This document shows, piece by piece, positions 26,454 to 36,062 of a DNA stretch of 64,000 nt. The stretch lies in contig NZ_JALPRX010000076.1 in NCBI RefSeq assembly GCF_023223525.1, positions 1 to 64,000 on the forward strand. The letters run 5' to 3'. Made by a program: the position numbers and the translations under genes. How positions within the stretch are numbered: position 1 is the first letter of the stretch; every line of letters starts with the position of its first letter. The notes beneath the pieces are model-generated. The model was not told the DNA's origin, did no database searches, and saw nothing but the letters and a program-made list of their open reading frames with translations. Source of the DNA: Roseomonas acroporae. GTDB taxonomy: Bacteria; Pseudomonadota; Alphaproteobacteria; Acetobacterales; Acetobacteraceae.

Positions 26454-27290
26454 ATGAGCAGCACGGCACCCGATCCGGAACCCGACCTCCTGCCCGGCCG
26501 CTCCGGCGAGCCGGTCGACGAGCGCTACCTGGTGCCGGCGCTGATCCGCGGCCTCGCCGTGCTGCAGGCGTTCAGCCGGGAGCGGCAGAACCTGTCGCTG
26601 AGCGAGCTGGCGGCGGCGATCGGCGTCACCCGCTCGGCCGCCTACCGCCTGGTCTACACGCTGGACCATCTCGGCTTCCTGACGCACGACCCGCGCAGCC
26701 GCAGCTACGCGCTGGGGCCGCAGGTGCTGCGGCTGGGCTACGGCTTCCTGGCGGGCCGCGACATCGTCGCCGTCGCCATGCCCTTCCTGGAGGCGCTGCG
26801 CGACCGCACCGGCTGGTCGGCGCATCTGGGCGTGCTGGAGGGGGCGGAGGTGCTCTACCTCGCCCGCGCCGCGACGCGCCGCGCCGTGGCGAGCAACGTC
26901 GAGGTGGGCAGCCGGCTGCCGGCGCACGCCACCGCCATGGGGCGGGTGCTGCTCTCGGCGCTGGACGCGCCGGCCCTGGCGCGGCTCTACGGCGGCGACG
27001 CGATGCGCCGGTTCACCGCGACGACGCCCGGCAGCCTCGCCGCCCTGTCGGCGCAGCTCGCCGAGGACGGGGCGCGCGGCTACGCGATCAGCAGCGCGAG
27101 CTTCGAGGCCGGCGTCGCCGCCGTCGCGGCGCCGGTGCGGGACGTGACCGGGCGGGTGGTGGCGGCGATCAACATCTCCACCGTCGCCGGGCAGGCCGGC
27201 GAGGCCGAGCTGGCGGGCGGCCTGCGCGCGGCGGTGACGGAGGCGGCGGCGGCGCTGTCGGCGGCGCTGGGCCACGTGCCCGGCGGCTGA
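26454..27290 (+). CDS. IclR-family transcriptional regulator
   Basis: This 278-residue regulator has an N-terminal winged helix (LVPALIRGLAVLQAFSRERQNLSLSELAAAIGVTRSAAYRLVYTLDHLGFL, about residues 20-75). The IclR effector domain follows (SAHLGVLEGAEVLYLARA, NVEVGSRLPAHATAMGRVLLSAL, GYAISSASFEAGVAAVAAPVRD). Homologues of this PcaR/PobR-like type control aromatic and hydroxy-acid catabolism. I take ATG 26454 because AGGAGG is 10 bases upstream; ATG 26445 would sit too close to it. The gene is divergent from the bicupin gene and most likely regulates it. Confidence 0.92.
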   Translation: MSSTAPDPEPDLLPGRSGEPVDERYLVPALIRGLAVLQAFSRERQNLSLSELAAAIGVTRSAAYRLVYTLDHLGFLTHDPRSRSYALGPQVLRLGYGFLAGRDIVAVAMPFLEALRDRTGWSAHLGVLEGAEVLYLARAATRRAVASNVEVGSRLPAHATAMGRVLLSALDAPALARLYGGDAMRRFTATTPGSLAALSAQLAEDGARGYAISSASFEAGVAAVAAPVRDVTGRVVAAINISTVAGQAGEAELAGGLRAAVTEAAAALSAALGHVPGG

Positions 27291-27382
27291 CGCGGCGCGG
27301 CGGGCCCGTCCGTCACGCCCGCCTCCCCTCGCCCATCCCCCCTCGCCCGCCCGCCTCCATCCGTCCCCCCTTCGCCCCGCCG

Positions 27383-27637
27383 TCAGTCATCCGTCCCGTG
27401 CGCGGTGCGCCTGTCCTCCTCCTCCGCCCCGACCCGCCTCGCCACCCCCGCCGCGCGCAGCGCCGCCACGACCCGCGCATCGACGATCGCGGTCAGCCGG
27501 TCCCAGAGATCCCGCTGCGCCGCCGTCGCCGCCTCGGCGTCCACCCCCGCGCCCGCCACCGCCTCGCGGCGGGCCGCCTGGCAGCGCTCCAGCGCGTCGA
27601 GCAGGGCGTCCAGTTCGTTCGTCGGTCCTTCGGGCAT
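27383..27637 (-). CDS. Small helical protein of unknown function
   Basis: An 84-residue protein (MPEGPTNELDALLDALERCQ...) that appears entirely alpha-helical and highly charged. The C-terminal part (ARVVAALRAAGVARRVGAEEEDRR) is amphipathic. ATG 27637 follows a strong GGAGGACGG site, which supports it as a real gene. It is divergent from the dihydroorotase-like gene with 99 bp between them. I do not recognise a family; a small DNA-associated or regulatory role is only a guess. Confidence 0.6.
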   Translation of the reverse strand: MPEGPTNELDALLDALERCQAARREAVAGAGVDAEAATAAQRDLWDRLTAIVDARVVAALRAAGVARRVGAEEEDRRTAHGTDD

Positions 27638-27736
27638 CCGTCCTCCGGGCTTTCCCGCCTCGCCGCCCGCCCGGGGTCTCTCCCGGGGGTTCCCCACCCC
27701 ATGGCGGGAATCGGCATTGCCTCTATAACGCCGGGC

Positions 27737-29011
27737 ATGCGCGATCTGCTGCTCACGGATGTCCGGCTGCTCGATCCGGCGACCGGCCTCGATACCCAAG
27801 GCGGCCTGCTGGTGCGGGACGGCCGCATCGCGGCGCTCGGGGCCGAGGTGGAGGCGCCGGAAGGCGCCGAGCGCGTCGCCGGGCGCGGCGCCTGCCTCGC
27901 ACCGGGGCTGATCGACCTGCGCGCCAGCCTCGGCGAGCCCGGCGCGGAGCACCGCGAGACCATCGCCTCGGCCGCGCAGGCCGCCGCGGCCGGCGGCATC
28001 ACCACGCTCTGCGCCCTGCCCGACACGGAGCCGGCGCTGGACGATCCGGCGCTGCTGCAATTCGCGATCCGGCGCGGCGAGCTGACCGGGGCGGTGACCA
28101 TCCTGCCCTACGGCGCCGTGACGCGCGGCTGCGCGGGCAAGGAGATGGCCGAACTCGGGCTGCTGAAGGAGGCCGGGGCGATCGCCTTCACCGACGGCGC
28201 CCACGCGATCGGCAGCGCGCGGACCATGCGCCTCGCCCTCTCCTACGCGCGCGGCTTCGGCGCCTTCGTCGTGCAGCACCCCGAGGACCCGAGCCTCGCC
28301 GCCGGCGGCGCCGCGACGGAGGGCGAGCTGGCGACCCGGATGGGCCTGCCCGGCATCCCGCCGGCCGCCGAGTCGATCCTGGTCGCGCGCGACATCGCGC
28401 TGGCGCGGCTGACCGGCGGGCACGTCCACTTCGCGCATGTCTCGACCGGGGCGGCGCTGGACCTGATCCGCGCGGCGAAGGCCGAGGGGCTGCGCGTCAC
28501 CTGCGACACGGCGCCGCCCTACTTCGACCTGAACGAGACGGCGATCGGCGACTTCCGCACCTACGCCAAGCTCTCGCCGCCGCTGCGCGCGGAAGCCGAC
28601 CGGCTGGCCGTGGTGGCGGCGCTGCGCGACGGGACGATCGACGCCGTCGCCTCCGACCACCAGCCGCGCGACGCGGACGACAAGCGCCTGCCCTTCGCCC
28701 AGGCGGCCGCCGGCGGCGCCGGCCTCGCCACGCTGCTCGGCGTGACGCTGGCGCGGGTGCATGGCGGCGACCTCGGGCTGCTGGAGGCGCTGGCGCTGCT
28801 GACGTCGCGCCCGGCGGCGCTGCTGGGGCTGGAGACCGGGCGGCTGGCCGTGGGGGCGCCGGCGGACCTGGTGCTGTTCGACCCGGAACGCTCCTGGCGC
28901 GTCACGGCGGGCAGCCTGCCGGGCAAGGCGCAGAATTCGCCCTTCGACGGGCGGGCGCTGGAGGGGCGGGTGATGGGCACCTGGAAGGCCGGCCGCCGGG
29001 TGTTCGGGTAG
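27737..29011 (+). CDS. pyrC: Dihydroorotase-like PyrC, probably non-catalytic
   Basis: A 424-residue amidohydrolase-fold protein at the head of pyrC-plsY-dprA-topA-rnr. In true dihydroorotases the first metal motif reads GxIDxHxHxREPG. Here it is [15 protein letters not shown], so both histidines are gone. Later positions are partly kept ([18 protein letters not shown]). The protein is like the non-catalytic PyrC-type partner (PyrC'/PyrX) that supports aspartate transcarbamoylase assembly in many proteobacteria. A catalytic dihydroorotase should therefore be elsewhere, and pyrB is not next to it here. The ATG at 27737 gives the normal [14 protein letters not shown] start. Confidence 0.85.
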   Translation: MRDLLLTDVRLLDPATGLDTQGGLLVRDGRIAALGAEVEAPEGAERVAGRGACLAPGLIDLRASLGEPGAEHRETIASAAQAAAAGGITTLCALPDTEPALDDPALLQFAIRRGELTGAVTILPYGAVTRGCAGKEMAELGLLKEAGAIAFTDGAHAIGSARTMRLALSYARGFGAFVVQHPEDPSLAAGGAATEGELATRMGLPGIPPAAESILVARDIALARLTGGHVHFAHVSTGAALDLIRAAKAEGLRVTCDTAPPYFDLNETAIGDFRTYAKLSPPLRAEADRLAVVAALRDGTIDAVASDHQPRDADDKRLPFAQAAAGGAGLATLLGVTLARVHGGDLGLLEALALLTSRPAALLGLETGRLAVGAPADLVLFDPERSWRVTAGSLPGKAQNSPFDGRALEGRVMGTWKAGRRVFG

Positions 29012-29018
29012 CGGGACC

Positions 29019-29663
29019 GTGGCGCCGCTCCTGACCGCCCTGCCGACCCTGCTGCTGGGCTACCTGCTCGGCAGCATCCCGTTCGGCCTGCTCCTGACCC
29101 GCGCCGCCGGGCTCGGCGACATCCGCAAGGTGGGCTCGGGCAACATCGGCGCGACCAACGTGCTGCGCACCGGGCGCAAGGGGCTGGCGGCGGCGACGCT
29201 GCTGCTGGACGCGCTGAAGGGCGCCGTCGCGGTGTGGCTCGGCGGCGCGGGCGGGGCCATGGTGCTGCCGGGGGCGCTGCTGGGCGGCACGATGGCCTGG
29301 GGCGCCACGCCCTGGCTCGGGCTGGTGGCCGGGTTCGGCGCCATGCTGGGGCACGCCTTCCCGGTCTGGCTGGGCTTCAAGGGCGGCAAGGGCGTGGCGA
29401 CGGCGCTCGGCGTGCTGCTGGCGGCTTCGTGGTGGCTGGGGCTGGCGGCGGCGGCGGCGTGGCTGCTGGTGGCCTTCACCACCCGCCTCTCCTCGCTGGC
29501 CGCGATGGTTGCCTGCGCCGTGACGCCGGTGCTGGCGCTGCTCGGCGGCTGGAAGCTGGCGCTGTTCGCGCTGCTGGTGGCGCTGCTGGTGGTGTACCGG
29601 CACCAGGGCAACATCCGACGGCTGCTGGCCGGGACCGAGCCGCGAATCGGCCGCGGCGCGTAG
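29019..29663 (+). CDS. plsY: Glycerol-3-phosphate acyltransferase PlsY
   Basis: This 214-residue membrane enzyme transfers an acyl group from acyl phosphate to glycerol-3-phosphate, the first step in phospholipid synthesis. The PlsY motifs are [51 protein letters not shown] and [15 protein letters not shown], within about five to seven hydrophobic segments. The start is GTG 29019, 7 bp after the pyrC stop. The gene is part of the core block with dprA and topA. Confidence 0.97.
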   Translation: MAPLLTALPTLLLGYLLGSIPFGLLLTRAAGLGDIRKVGSGNIGATNVLRTGRKGLAAATLLLDALKGAVAVWLGGAGGAMVLPGALLGGTMAWGATPWLGLVAGFGAMLGHAFPVWLGFKGGKGVATALGVLLAASWWLGLAAAAAWLLVAFTTRLSSLAAMVACAVTPVLALLGGWKLALFALLVALLVVYRHQGNIRRLLAGTEPRIGRGA

Positions 29664-29665
29664 AG

Positions 29666-30847
29666 GTGGCGCGACCCCGGGACGCGACGGGCGGGCTGGA
29701 CCGGCTGCGCCTGGCGCGCACCGAGGGGATAGGGCCGCGGCACTACGCGCGGCTGCTGGAGCGGTTCGGCAGCGCGGGCCGGGCGCTGGCGGCGCTGCCC
29801 GGCCACGGCGACCGCTTCCGCATCCCGCCCGAAGGCCTGGTGGCGCGCGAGGCCGAGGCGGTGGCGAAGCTCGGCGGCCGCTTCCTGTATCTCGACGACC
29901 CGGACTACCCGGCCGCGCTGGCCGCGACCGCCGACCCGCCGCCGGCGCTCGCCGTGCTGGGCGATCCGCGCCACCTCGCGGCCCGCGCCGTCGCCGTGGT
30001 GGGGGCGCGCAACGCCTCGGCGGCGGGGCGGCGGCTCGCCGAGGAGCTGGCCGCCGGACTGGCGCGCGAGGGGCTGGCGGTGGTCTCGGGCCTCGCGCGC
30101 GGGATCGACGCGGCGGCGCACGCGGCAACGCTCGCGGCCGGCGGCGTGACGGTGGCGGCGGTGGCGGGCGGGCTGGATCGCCCCTACCCGCCCGAGAACG
30201 CCGCCCTGCAGCGGCGCATCGCGGAGGCGGGCGTGGTGGTGGCCGAGGCGCCGCTCGGCACGGCCCCGCTGGCGCGGCACTTCCCCCGGCGCAACCGGAT
30301 CGTGGCCGGGCTGTCGCTCGGAGTCGTCGTGGTGGAGGCGGCGCTGCGCTCTGGCAGCCTGATCACGGCGCGGATGGGGCTGGAGGCGGGGCGGGAGATC
30401 TTCTCGGTGCCGGGCAGCCCGCTCGACCCGCGCTGCCGGGGCAGCAACGACCTGATCCGGCAGGGCGCCGTGCTGACCGAGACGGTGGAAGACGTGCTGC
30501 GGCACCTGCCGGCCGGCCCCGCCGCCCCGCCCTTCGGCACCGCGCCCTCCGCCACCGCGCCTCTCGCCACGGCCCCGGCCGGGCCACGCCCCGGCCGCCC
30601 CCGCCCCGACGCCGCGCCCGGCGGGGCGGCGCAGGACGGATCGGCGGGCGCCGCCGGGCCGGCCGGGGGCGAGGCGCAAGTGCTTGAGCTGCTTGGCCCC
30701 ACGCCCATGGCGGTTGACGAGTTGCTGCGCCGCTGCCACCTCTCGGCCGGAGCGCTGCAGGCAGTATTGCTGGACCTCGAGCTTGCAGGGCGGATCGAAA
30801 CCCTGCCCGGCAACCGCGTTTGCCTGCTTTCCGCGCGCGCCGATTAG
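29666..30847 (+). CDS. dprA: DNA-processing protein DprA
   Basis: A 393-residue DprA/Smf protein that loads RecA on incoming single-stranded DNA. It has an N-terminal SAM-like domain (LARTEGIGPRHYARLLERFGSAGRALAAL) and the Rossmann-like core with AVVGARNASAAGRRLA, VVSGLARGIDAAAHAATL, FPRRNRIVAGLSLGVVVVEA and GREIFSVPGSPLDPRCRGSNDLIRQGA. The C-terminal winged-helix domain ends in RIETLPGNRVCLL. A proline/threonine/alanine-rich linker (about residues 285-325) has short repeats. The GTG start overlaps the region just past plsY by 2 bp spacing. Confidence 0.96.
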   Translation: MARPRDATGGLDRLRLARTEGIGPRHYARLLERFGSAGRALAALPGHGDRFRIPPEGLVAREAEAVAKLGGRFLYLDDPDYPAALAATADPPPALAVLGDPRHLAARAVAVVGARNASAAGRRLAEELAAGLAREGLAVVSGLARGIDAAAHAATLAAGGVTVAAVAGGLDRPYPPENAALQRRIAEAGVVVAEAPLGTAPLARHFPRRNRIVAGLSLGVVVVEAALRSGSLITARMGLEAGREIFSVPGSPLDPRCRGSNDLIRQGAVLTETVEDVLRHLPAGPAAPPFGTAPSATAPLATAPAGPRPGRPRPDAAPGGAAQDGSAGAAGPAGGEAQVLELLGPTPMAVDELLRRCHLSAGALQAVLLDLELAGRIETLPGNRVCLLSARAD

Positions 30848-30865
30848 TTGGAACACGCCCCCGCC

Positions 30866-33589
30866 ATGACTGATGTCGTCGTCGTCGAATCGCCCGCCAA
30901 GGCAAAGACCATCAACAAGTACCTGGGCGACGACTACACCGTGCTGGCGAGCTTCGGCCATGTGCGCGACCTGCCGGCCAAGGACGGCTCCGTCCGGCCG
31001 GACGAGGACTTCGCGATGGACTGGGAATCGGAGGATCGCGGCCAGAAGCAGGTGGCGGCGATCGCCAAGGCGGTGAAGGGCGCGCGGCGCCTGTTCCTCG
31101 CCACCGACCCGGACCGCGAGGGCGAGGCGATCTCCTGGCACGTCCGGGAGATGCTGGGGCGGATGGGCGCGCTGAAGGGCGTCGAGGTCCACCGCATCAC
31201 CTTCAACGAGATCACCAAGCGCGCCGTGCAGCACGCCATCGCGCATCCGCGCGACCTCGACACGCCGCTGATCGAGGCCTACCTGGCGCGCCGGGCGCTG
31301 GACTACCTGGTGGGCTTCACCCTCTCCCCCGTGCTGTGGCGCAAGCTGCCGGGCAGCCGCTCGGCGGGGCGCGTGCAGTCGGTGGCGCTCAGGCTGATCT
31401 GCGAGCGCGAGGCGGAGATCGAGGTCTTCCGGCCGCGCGAGTACTGGAGCGTCGAGGCGCGCTTCGCCTCGCCCGCCGGCGCCACCTTCGGGGCGCGGCT
31501 GACGCATCTGGACGGGAAGAGGCTCGACCAGTTCGACCTGCCCGACGAGGCCAGCGCCATGCGGGCGAAGGCCGCCGTGGAGGCCGGCGCGTTCTCCGTC
31601 GCCTCGGTCGAGAAGCGGCGCGTCCGCCGCAACCCGCCGCCGCCCTTCACCACCTCGACGCTGCAGCAGGAATCCTCGCGCAAGCTCGGCTTCGGCGCGC
31701 AGGCGACGATGCGCCTCGCGCAGCAGCTCTACGAGGGCGTGGAGATCGGCGGCGAGACGGTCGGCCTCATCACCTACATGCGGACCGACGGCGTGCAGAT
31801 GGCGCGCGAGGCGATGTTCGCGATCCGCGACCACGTGAAGGAGGCGTTCGGCGCCGACTACGTGCCGGGGGCGCCGCGCGAGTATTCCTCCAAGGCCAAG
31901 AACGCGCAGGAGGCGCACGAGGCGGTGCGCCCGACCGACGTCGCCCGCACGCCCGAGGAGGTGGCCCGCTACCTCAACCCGGAGCAGCGGCGGCTCTACG
32001 AGCTGGTGTGGAAGCGCGCCGTCGCCTCGCAGATGCAGTCGGCCGAGCTGGACCAGACGACGGTGGATCTCGCCGACGCCACCGGCAAGGTGCGGCTGCG
32101 CGCCACCGGCTCGGTGATCGCCTTCGACGGCTTCCTCAAGCTCTACCGCGAGGACGTGGACGACGCGGTGGCCGGCGACGAGGAGGATACGCGCGTGCTG
32201 CCGCCGCTGGCCGAGGGCGACGCGACGGAGCGGCGCTCGGTCGAGGCCAGCCAGCACTTCACCCAGCCGCCGCCGCGCTACTCCGAGGCGTCGCTGGTGA
32301 AGAAGATGGAGGAGCTGGGGATCGGCCGGCCCTCCACCTACGCCTCCATCCTGCAGACGCTCCAGGACCGCGAGTACGTGCGGCTCGACAAGCGGCGCTT
32401 CATCCCGGAGGACCGGGGGCGGCTGGTGACGGCCTTCCTCACCTCCTTCTTCGAGCGCTACGTCGATACCGGCTTCACCGCCGGGCTGGAGGAGCGGCTG
32501 GACGACATCTCCGGCGGCCGCGCGCAGTGGAAGGCGGTGATGCGCGACTTCTGGGAGGACTTCTCCCGCGCGGTCGGCGCCACCAGGGACCTGACCATCT
32601 CCGACGTGATCGACGCGCTGGACGAGGATCTCGGCCCGCACTTCTTCCCGCAGCCGGCCGATGGCGGCGACCCGCGCGGCTGCCCGGCCTGCCATGCCGG
32701 GCGGCTCGGGCTGAAGCTCGGGCGGTACGGGGCCTTCATCGGCTGCTCGAACTACCCGACCTGCCAGTACACGCGGAAGCTCTCCGTCCCCGGCGCCAAT
32801 GGCGAGGAGGGCGGCGGCGAGCTCGCCGACGGCATGAAGGAACTCGGCACCGACCCCGCCACGGGCGAGCCGGTGACGGTGCGCCGCGGCCCCTACGGCC
32901 TCTACGTGCAGCGCGGCGAGGGCGGCGAGGACGCGAAGGGCAAGAAGCTGAAGCCGCCCCGCGCCAGCCTGCCGCGCGGCATGGACGCGGAGAGCCTGAC
33001 GCTGGAGCGGGCGCTGGCCCTGCTCGCCCTGCCGCGCATCATCGGCGTGCACCCGGAGACGCACGAGGAGATGCTGGCCGGCATCGGGCGGTTCGGCCCC
33101 TACGTGAAGATGGCGCAGACCTACAAGTCGCTCGACCCGGACGACGACGTGCTGACCATCGGCGCCAACCGCGCCATCGCGCTGCTGGCCGAGGCGAAGC
33201 CGCGCGGCCGCGCGCTCGGCAACCACCCGAAGGACGGGGCGCCGGTGGAGATCCGGCGCGGGCGCTTCGGCCCCTTCGCGCAGCACGGCACGCGCGTCGC
33301 CTCGCTGCCGCGCGGCGTGCAGATGGAGGACATCACCCTCGACGAGGCGGTGGCGCTGCTGGCCGAGAAGGGCAAGGAGCTGAAGCCGAAGGGGGCCCCC
33401 AAGGGAGCCCCCAAGGGAGCCAAGGGGAAGGCCGCGCCCAAGGCGAAGGCGGCGCCCAAGCGCAAGGCGGCCGAGCCGGCGGCGGCCGAGGCGAATCCGG
33501 CGGCCGCGAAGAAGACGCCCGCCAGGCCGGCCGCGAAGAAGGCCGCGCCGGCGAAGAAGGCCGCCGCGACGCGCAAAGCCGCCGGCTGA
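30866..33589 (+). CDS. topA: DNA topoisomerase I
   Basis: This 907-residue type IA topoisomerase has the TOPRIM start (VVVESPAKAKTINKYLGDDY...ATDPDREGEAISWH), the central domains and the active-site tyrosine in GLITYMRTDGVQM. A C4 zinc finger (CPACHAGRLGLKLGRYGAFIGCSNYPTC, about residues 610-640) and further topoisomerase repeats follow. The last 65 residues are a lysine/alanine/proline tail (KGAPKGAPKGAKGKAAPKAKAAPKRKAA...) typical of alphaproteobacterial TopA and likely a DNA-binding extension. The start ATG 30866 is 18 bp past dprA. It relaxes negative supercoils. Confidence 0.98.
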   Translation: MTDVVVVESPAKAKTINKYLGDDYTVLASFGHVRDLPAKDGSVRPDEDFAMDWESEDRGQKQVAAIAKAVKGARRLFLATDPDREGEAISWHVREMLGRMGALKGVEVHRITFNEITKRAVQHAIAHPRDLDTPLIEAYLARRALDYLVGFTLSPVLWRKLPGSRSAGRVQSVALRLICEREAEIEVFRPREYWSVEARFASPAGATFGARLTHLDGKRLDQFDLPDEASAMRAKAAVEAGAFSVASVEKRRVRRNPPPPFTTSTLQQESSRKLGFGAQATMRLAQQLYEGVEIGGETVGLITYMRTDGVQMAREAMFAIRDHVKEAFGADYVPGAPREYSSKAKNAQEAHEAVRPTDVARTPEEVARYLNPEQRRLYELVWKRAVASQMQSAELDQTTVDLADATGKVRLRATGSVIAFDGFLKLYREDVDDAVAGDEEDTRVLPPLAEGDATERRSVEASQHFTQPPPRYSEASLVKKMEELGIGRPSTYASILQTLQDREYVRLDKRRFIPEDRGRLVTAFLTSFFERYVDTGFTAGLEERLDDISGGRAQWKAVMRDFWEDFSRAVGATRDLTISDVIDALDEDLGPHFFPQPADGGDPRGCPACHAGRLGLKLGRYGAFIGCSNYPTCQYTRKLSVPGANGEEGGGELADGMKELGTDPATGEPVTVRRGPYGLYVQRGEGGEDAKGKKLKPPRASLPRGMDAESLTLERALALLALPRIIGVHPETHEEMLAGIGRFGPYVKMAQTYKSLDPDDDVLTIGANRAIALLAEAKPRGRALGNHPKDGAPVEIRRGRFGPFAQHGTRVASLPRGVQMEDITLDEAVALLAEKGKELKPKGAPKGAPKGAKGKAAPKAKAAPKRKAAEPAAAEANPAAAKKTPARPAAKKAAPAKKAAATRKAAG

Positions 33590-33590
33590 G

Positions 33591-36062
33591 ATGGGGCGGC
33601 GGCCGGGTGGCGGGGACCAGGGGCGGATTCCGAAACGCGCGGGGGCGCTGAGGCCGGGGCTCCGCCCCGGACCCCGTCAGGGGGCGCTGCCCCCTGTACC
33701 CCCGCCAGGGGGCGATGCCCCCCTGGAACCCCCCATTCGGGAAGAAAGCCCGGGTGCCGCCGCCGAGGTGCAAACGCCGGCGGAGGTCCAGGAAGCTGAG
33801 GTTCCTGGCGGATGGGTTCCAGGGAAGGCAGCGCCTTCCCTGGCGGTAGGGGCGCAGGGGAAGGCAGCGCCTTCCCCGCTGCCCGACCGCGCCACCCTGA
33901 TCCGTTTCCTGCGCGAGACGCCGGGGCGCGTGGGCAAGACCGAGATCAGCCGCGAATTCGGCCTCGGCCACGAGCACCGCCCGGCGCTGCGGGCGTTGCT
34001 GCGCGAGCTGAAGGATTCCGGCGAGCTGCCGCCCTCCGGCCGGCCGCAGCGCGATCCCGAGCGGCTGCCCGAGGTGACGGTGCTGGAGGTGTTCGGCACC
34101 GACCCGGATGGCGACCCGCTGGCGCGCCCGCTGCGCTGGGAAGGCGCGGGGCGGATGCCGCTGGTCTACATGCACCCGGAGGCGCGCGGGCAGCCCGCCC
34201 TGGCCCCGGGCGACCGGGTGCTGGCGCGGCTGAAGCCGATCGGGCGGGACAAGTACGAGGGCCGCACCATGCGGCGCATCGGCAGCGTGCCGGCGCGGGT
34301 GCTGGGCGTGTACGAGGGCGGCCGCATCGCGCCGGTGGACCGGCGGCAGAAGGCGGACTGGGTGGTGCCGCCGGGCGAGTCGGGCGGCGCGCTGCCGGGC
34401 GAGATCGTGCTGGCCGAGCCGCTGCCGGCGGCAGCCCTGGGGCCGCGGCCGGCGCGCATCATCGAGCGGCTGGGGCCGGCGGCGGGGCCGCGCGCGGTGT
34501 CGATCGTCTGCGTCCACGCGCACGGCATCCCGGACGTGTTCCCGCCGGAGGCGCTGGCCGAGGCCGGCGAGGCCGGGCCGGCGCTGCCGGCGGGGCGCGA
34601 GGACCTGCGCGACCTGCCGCTCGTCACCATCGACGGCGAGGATGCGCGGGACTTCGACGACGCGGTGTTCGCGGAGGCCGCCAGCGGGGATGGGGGCGAG
34701 GGCTGGCGGCTGGTGGTCGCGATCGCGGACGTGGCGCACTACGTGCGGCCGGGCTCGGCGCTGGACCGCGAGGCGCGGCTGCGCGGCAATTCCGTGTACT
34801 TCCCGGACCGCGTGGTGCCGATGCTGCCGGAGGCGCTGTCCAACGGCTGGTGCTCGCTGCGGCCCGGCGAGAACCGCGCCTGCCTGTTCGCGGAGATCCG
34901 CATCGACGGCGCGGGGCGCAAGGTGGGGCACCGCTTCGGGCGCGGTCTGATGCGCTCGGCGGCGCGGCTGACCTACGAGGCGGCGCAGGCGGCGTCCGAT
35001 GCCGGGGCGGACCCCGAGGGCGTGCCGGCCGGGCGGCTGGCGGCGCTGTTCGGCGCCTACCGGGCGCTGCTGTCGGCGCGCGAGGCGCGCGGGACGCTCG
35101 ACCTCGACCTGCCGGAGCGGCGGGTGCTGCTGGACGCGGACGGGACGGTGCTGGGCGTGGAGCCGCGGGCGCGGCTCGACAGCCACCGGCTGATCGAGGA
35201 GTTCATGGTGGCGGCCAATGTCTGCGCCGCCGAGGAGCTGGAGCGGCTGGCCCAGCCCTGCCTGTACAGGGTCCACGACCGCCCCTCGGACGCGAAGCTG
35301 GAGGGGCTGCGGCAATTCCTCGCCACCTTCGGGCTGAGCCTGGCGCCGGCGGGGGAGCTGCGGCCGGGACATTTCGCGCGCATCCTGGAACAGGTGCGCG
35401 GCCGGCCGGAGGAACGGCTGGTGAACGAGACGGTGCTGCGGGCGCAGAGCCAGGCGGCCTACTCGCCCGACAACATCGGCCATTTCGGGCTGGCCCTGGC
35501 GCGCTACGCGCACTTCACCAGCCCGATCCGGCGCTACGCCGACCTGCTGGTGCACCGGGCGCTGGTGCGCGGGCTGCGGCTGGGCGACGGCGCGCTCGCG
35601 GCCGGCGAGGAGGCGGGCTTCGTCGAGGCGGGCGAGCACCTGACGCGCACCGAGCGCCGCGCCGCGCAGGCCGAGCGCGACGCCGTGGACCGCTACCTTG
35701 CGGCATTCCTGCAAGACCGCGTGGGGAACGTGTTTGACGCGCGAATTTCGGGGGTGACACGTTTCGGCCTGTTCGTCACGCTGGACGGGAACGGCGCCAG
35801 CGGGATCGTGCCGCTCGCGTCGCTTCCGGACGACAAATGGTTTCACGACGAGGCCGCCCAGTCCCTGGTCGGTCAGAGGACGGGCTTGCGCCTCGCGCTC
35901 GGCGAGGCGGTGGAGGCGCGGCTGGTGGAGGCGGCGCCGCTGACCGGCGGGCTGGTGTTCCACCTCATGCAGGGCGTGCCGCGCCGGCCCCGCGGGGAGC
36001 ATCGGGATACCCAGGGGAACAGCCGGGGGAATTCCCGGCGGAAGCCCCCGCGGCAGTCCTAG
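33591..36062 (+). CDS. rnr: Ribonuclease R
   Basis: This RNase II-family 3'-5' exoribonuclease degrades structured RNA. An N-terminal winged helix starts at LPDRATLIRFLRETPGRVGKTEISREFGL (about residue 98). Cold-shock domains follow, then the catalytic RNB domain (TIDGEDARDFDDAVFAE, HYVRPGSALDREARLRGNSVYFPDRVVPMLPEALSN, SHRLIEEFMVAANVCAAEELE, FTSPIRRYADLLVHRAL). An S1 domain (DARISGVTRFGLFVTLDG) ends the protein. The start is uncertain. ATG 33591, right after the topA stop, would translate a GC hairpin element (33652-33880) into about 95 residues without family homology. No good start codon is seen nearer to residue 98; GTG 33768 is one option. The true protein may be 60-95 residues shorter. 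Confidence 0.93.
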   Translation: MGRRPGGGDQGRIPKRAGALRPGLRPGPRQGALPPVPPPGGDAPLEPPIREESPGAAAEVQTPAEVQEAEVPGGWVPGKAAPSLAVGAQGKAAPSPLPDRATLIRFLRETPGRVGKTEISREFGLGHEHRPALRALLRELKDSGELPPSGRPQRDPERLPEVTVLEVFGTDPDGDPLARPLRWEGAGRMPLVYMHPEARGQPALAPGDRVLARLKPIGRDKYEGRTMRRIGSVPARVLGVYEGGRIAPVDRRQKADWVVPPGESGGALPGEIVLAEPLPAAALGPRPARIIERLGPAAGPRAVSIVCVHAHGIPDVFPPEALAEAGEAGPALPAGREDLRDLPLVTIDGEDARDFDDAVFAEAASGDGGEGWRLVVAIADVAHYVRPGSALDREARLRGNSVYFPDRVVPMLPEALSNGWCSLRPGENRACLFAEIRIDGAGRKVGHRFGRGLMRSAARLTYEAAQAASDAGADPEGVPAGRLAALFGAYRALLSAREARGTLDLDLPERRVLLDADGTVLGVEPRARLDSHRLIEEFMVAANVCAAEELERLAQPCLYRVHDRPSDAKLEGLRQFLATFGLSLAPAGELRPGHFARILEQVRGRPEERLVNETVLRAQSQAAYSPDNIGHFGLALARYAHFTSPIRRYADLLVHRALVRGLRLGDGALAAGEEAGFVEAGEHLTRTERRAAQAERDAVDRYLAAFLQDRVGNVFDARISGVTRFGLFVTLDGNGASGIVPLASLPDDKWFHDEAAQSLVGQRTGLRLALGEAVEARLVEAAPLTGGLVFHLMQGVPRRPRGEHRDTQGNSRGNSRRKPPRQS
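33652..33880. repeat. Dispersed GC hairpin element, copy 3
   Basis: A run of hairpins: GGGGCTCCGCCCC (33658-33670), GGGGGCGCTGCCCCC (33679-33693), GGGGGCGATGCCCCC (33709-33723), a 25-bp hairpin (33819-33843) identical to that at 4016-4040, and GGGGAAGGCAGCGCCTTCCCC (about 33858-33878). It lies inside the reading frame upstream of the RNase R core and holds no stop in that frame. Confidence 0.75.
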
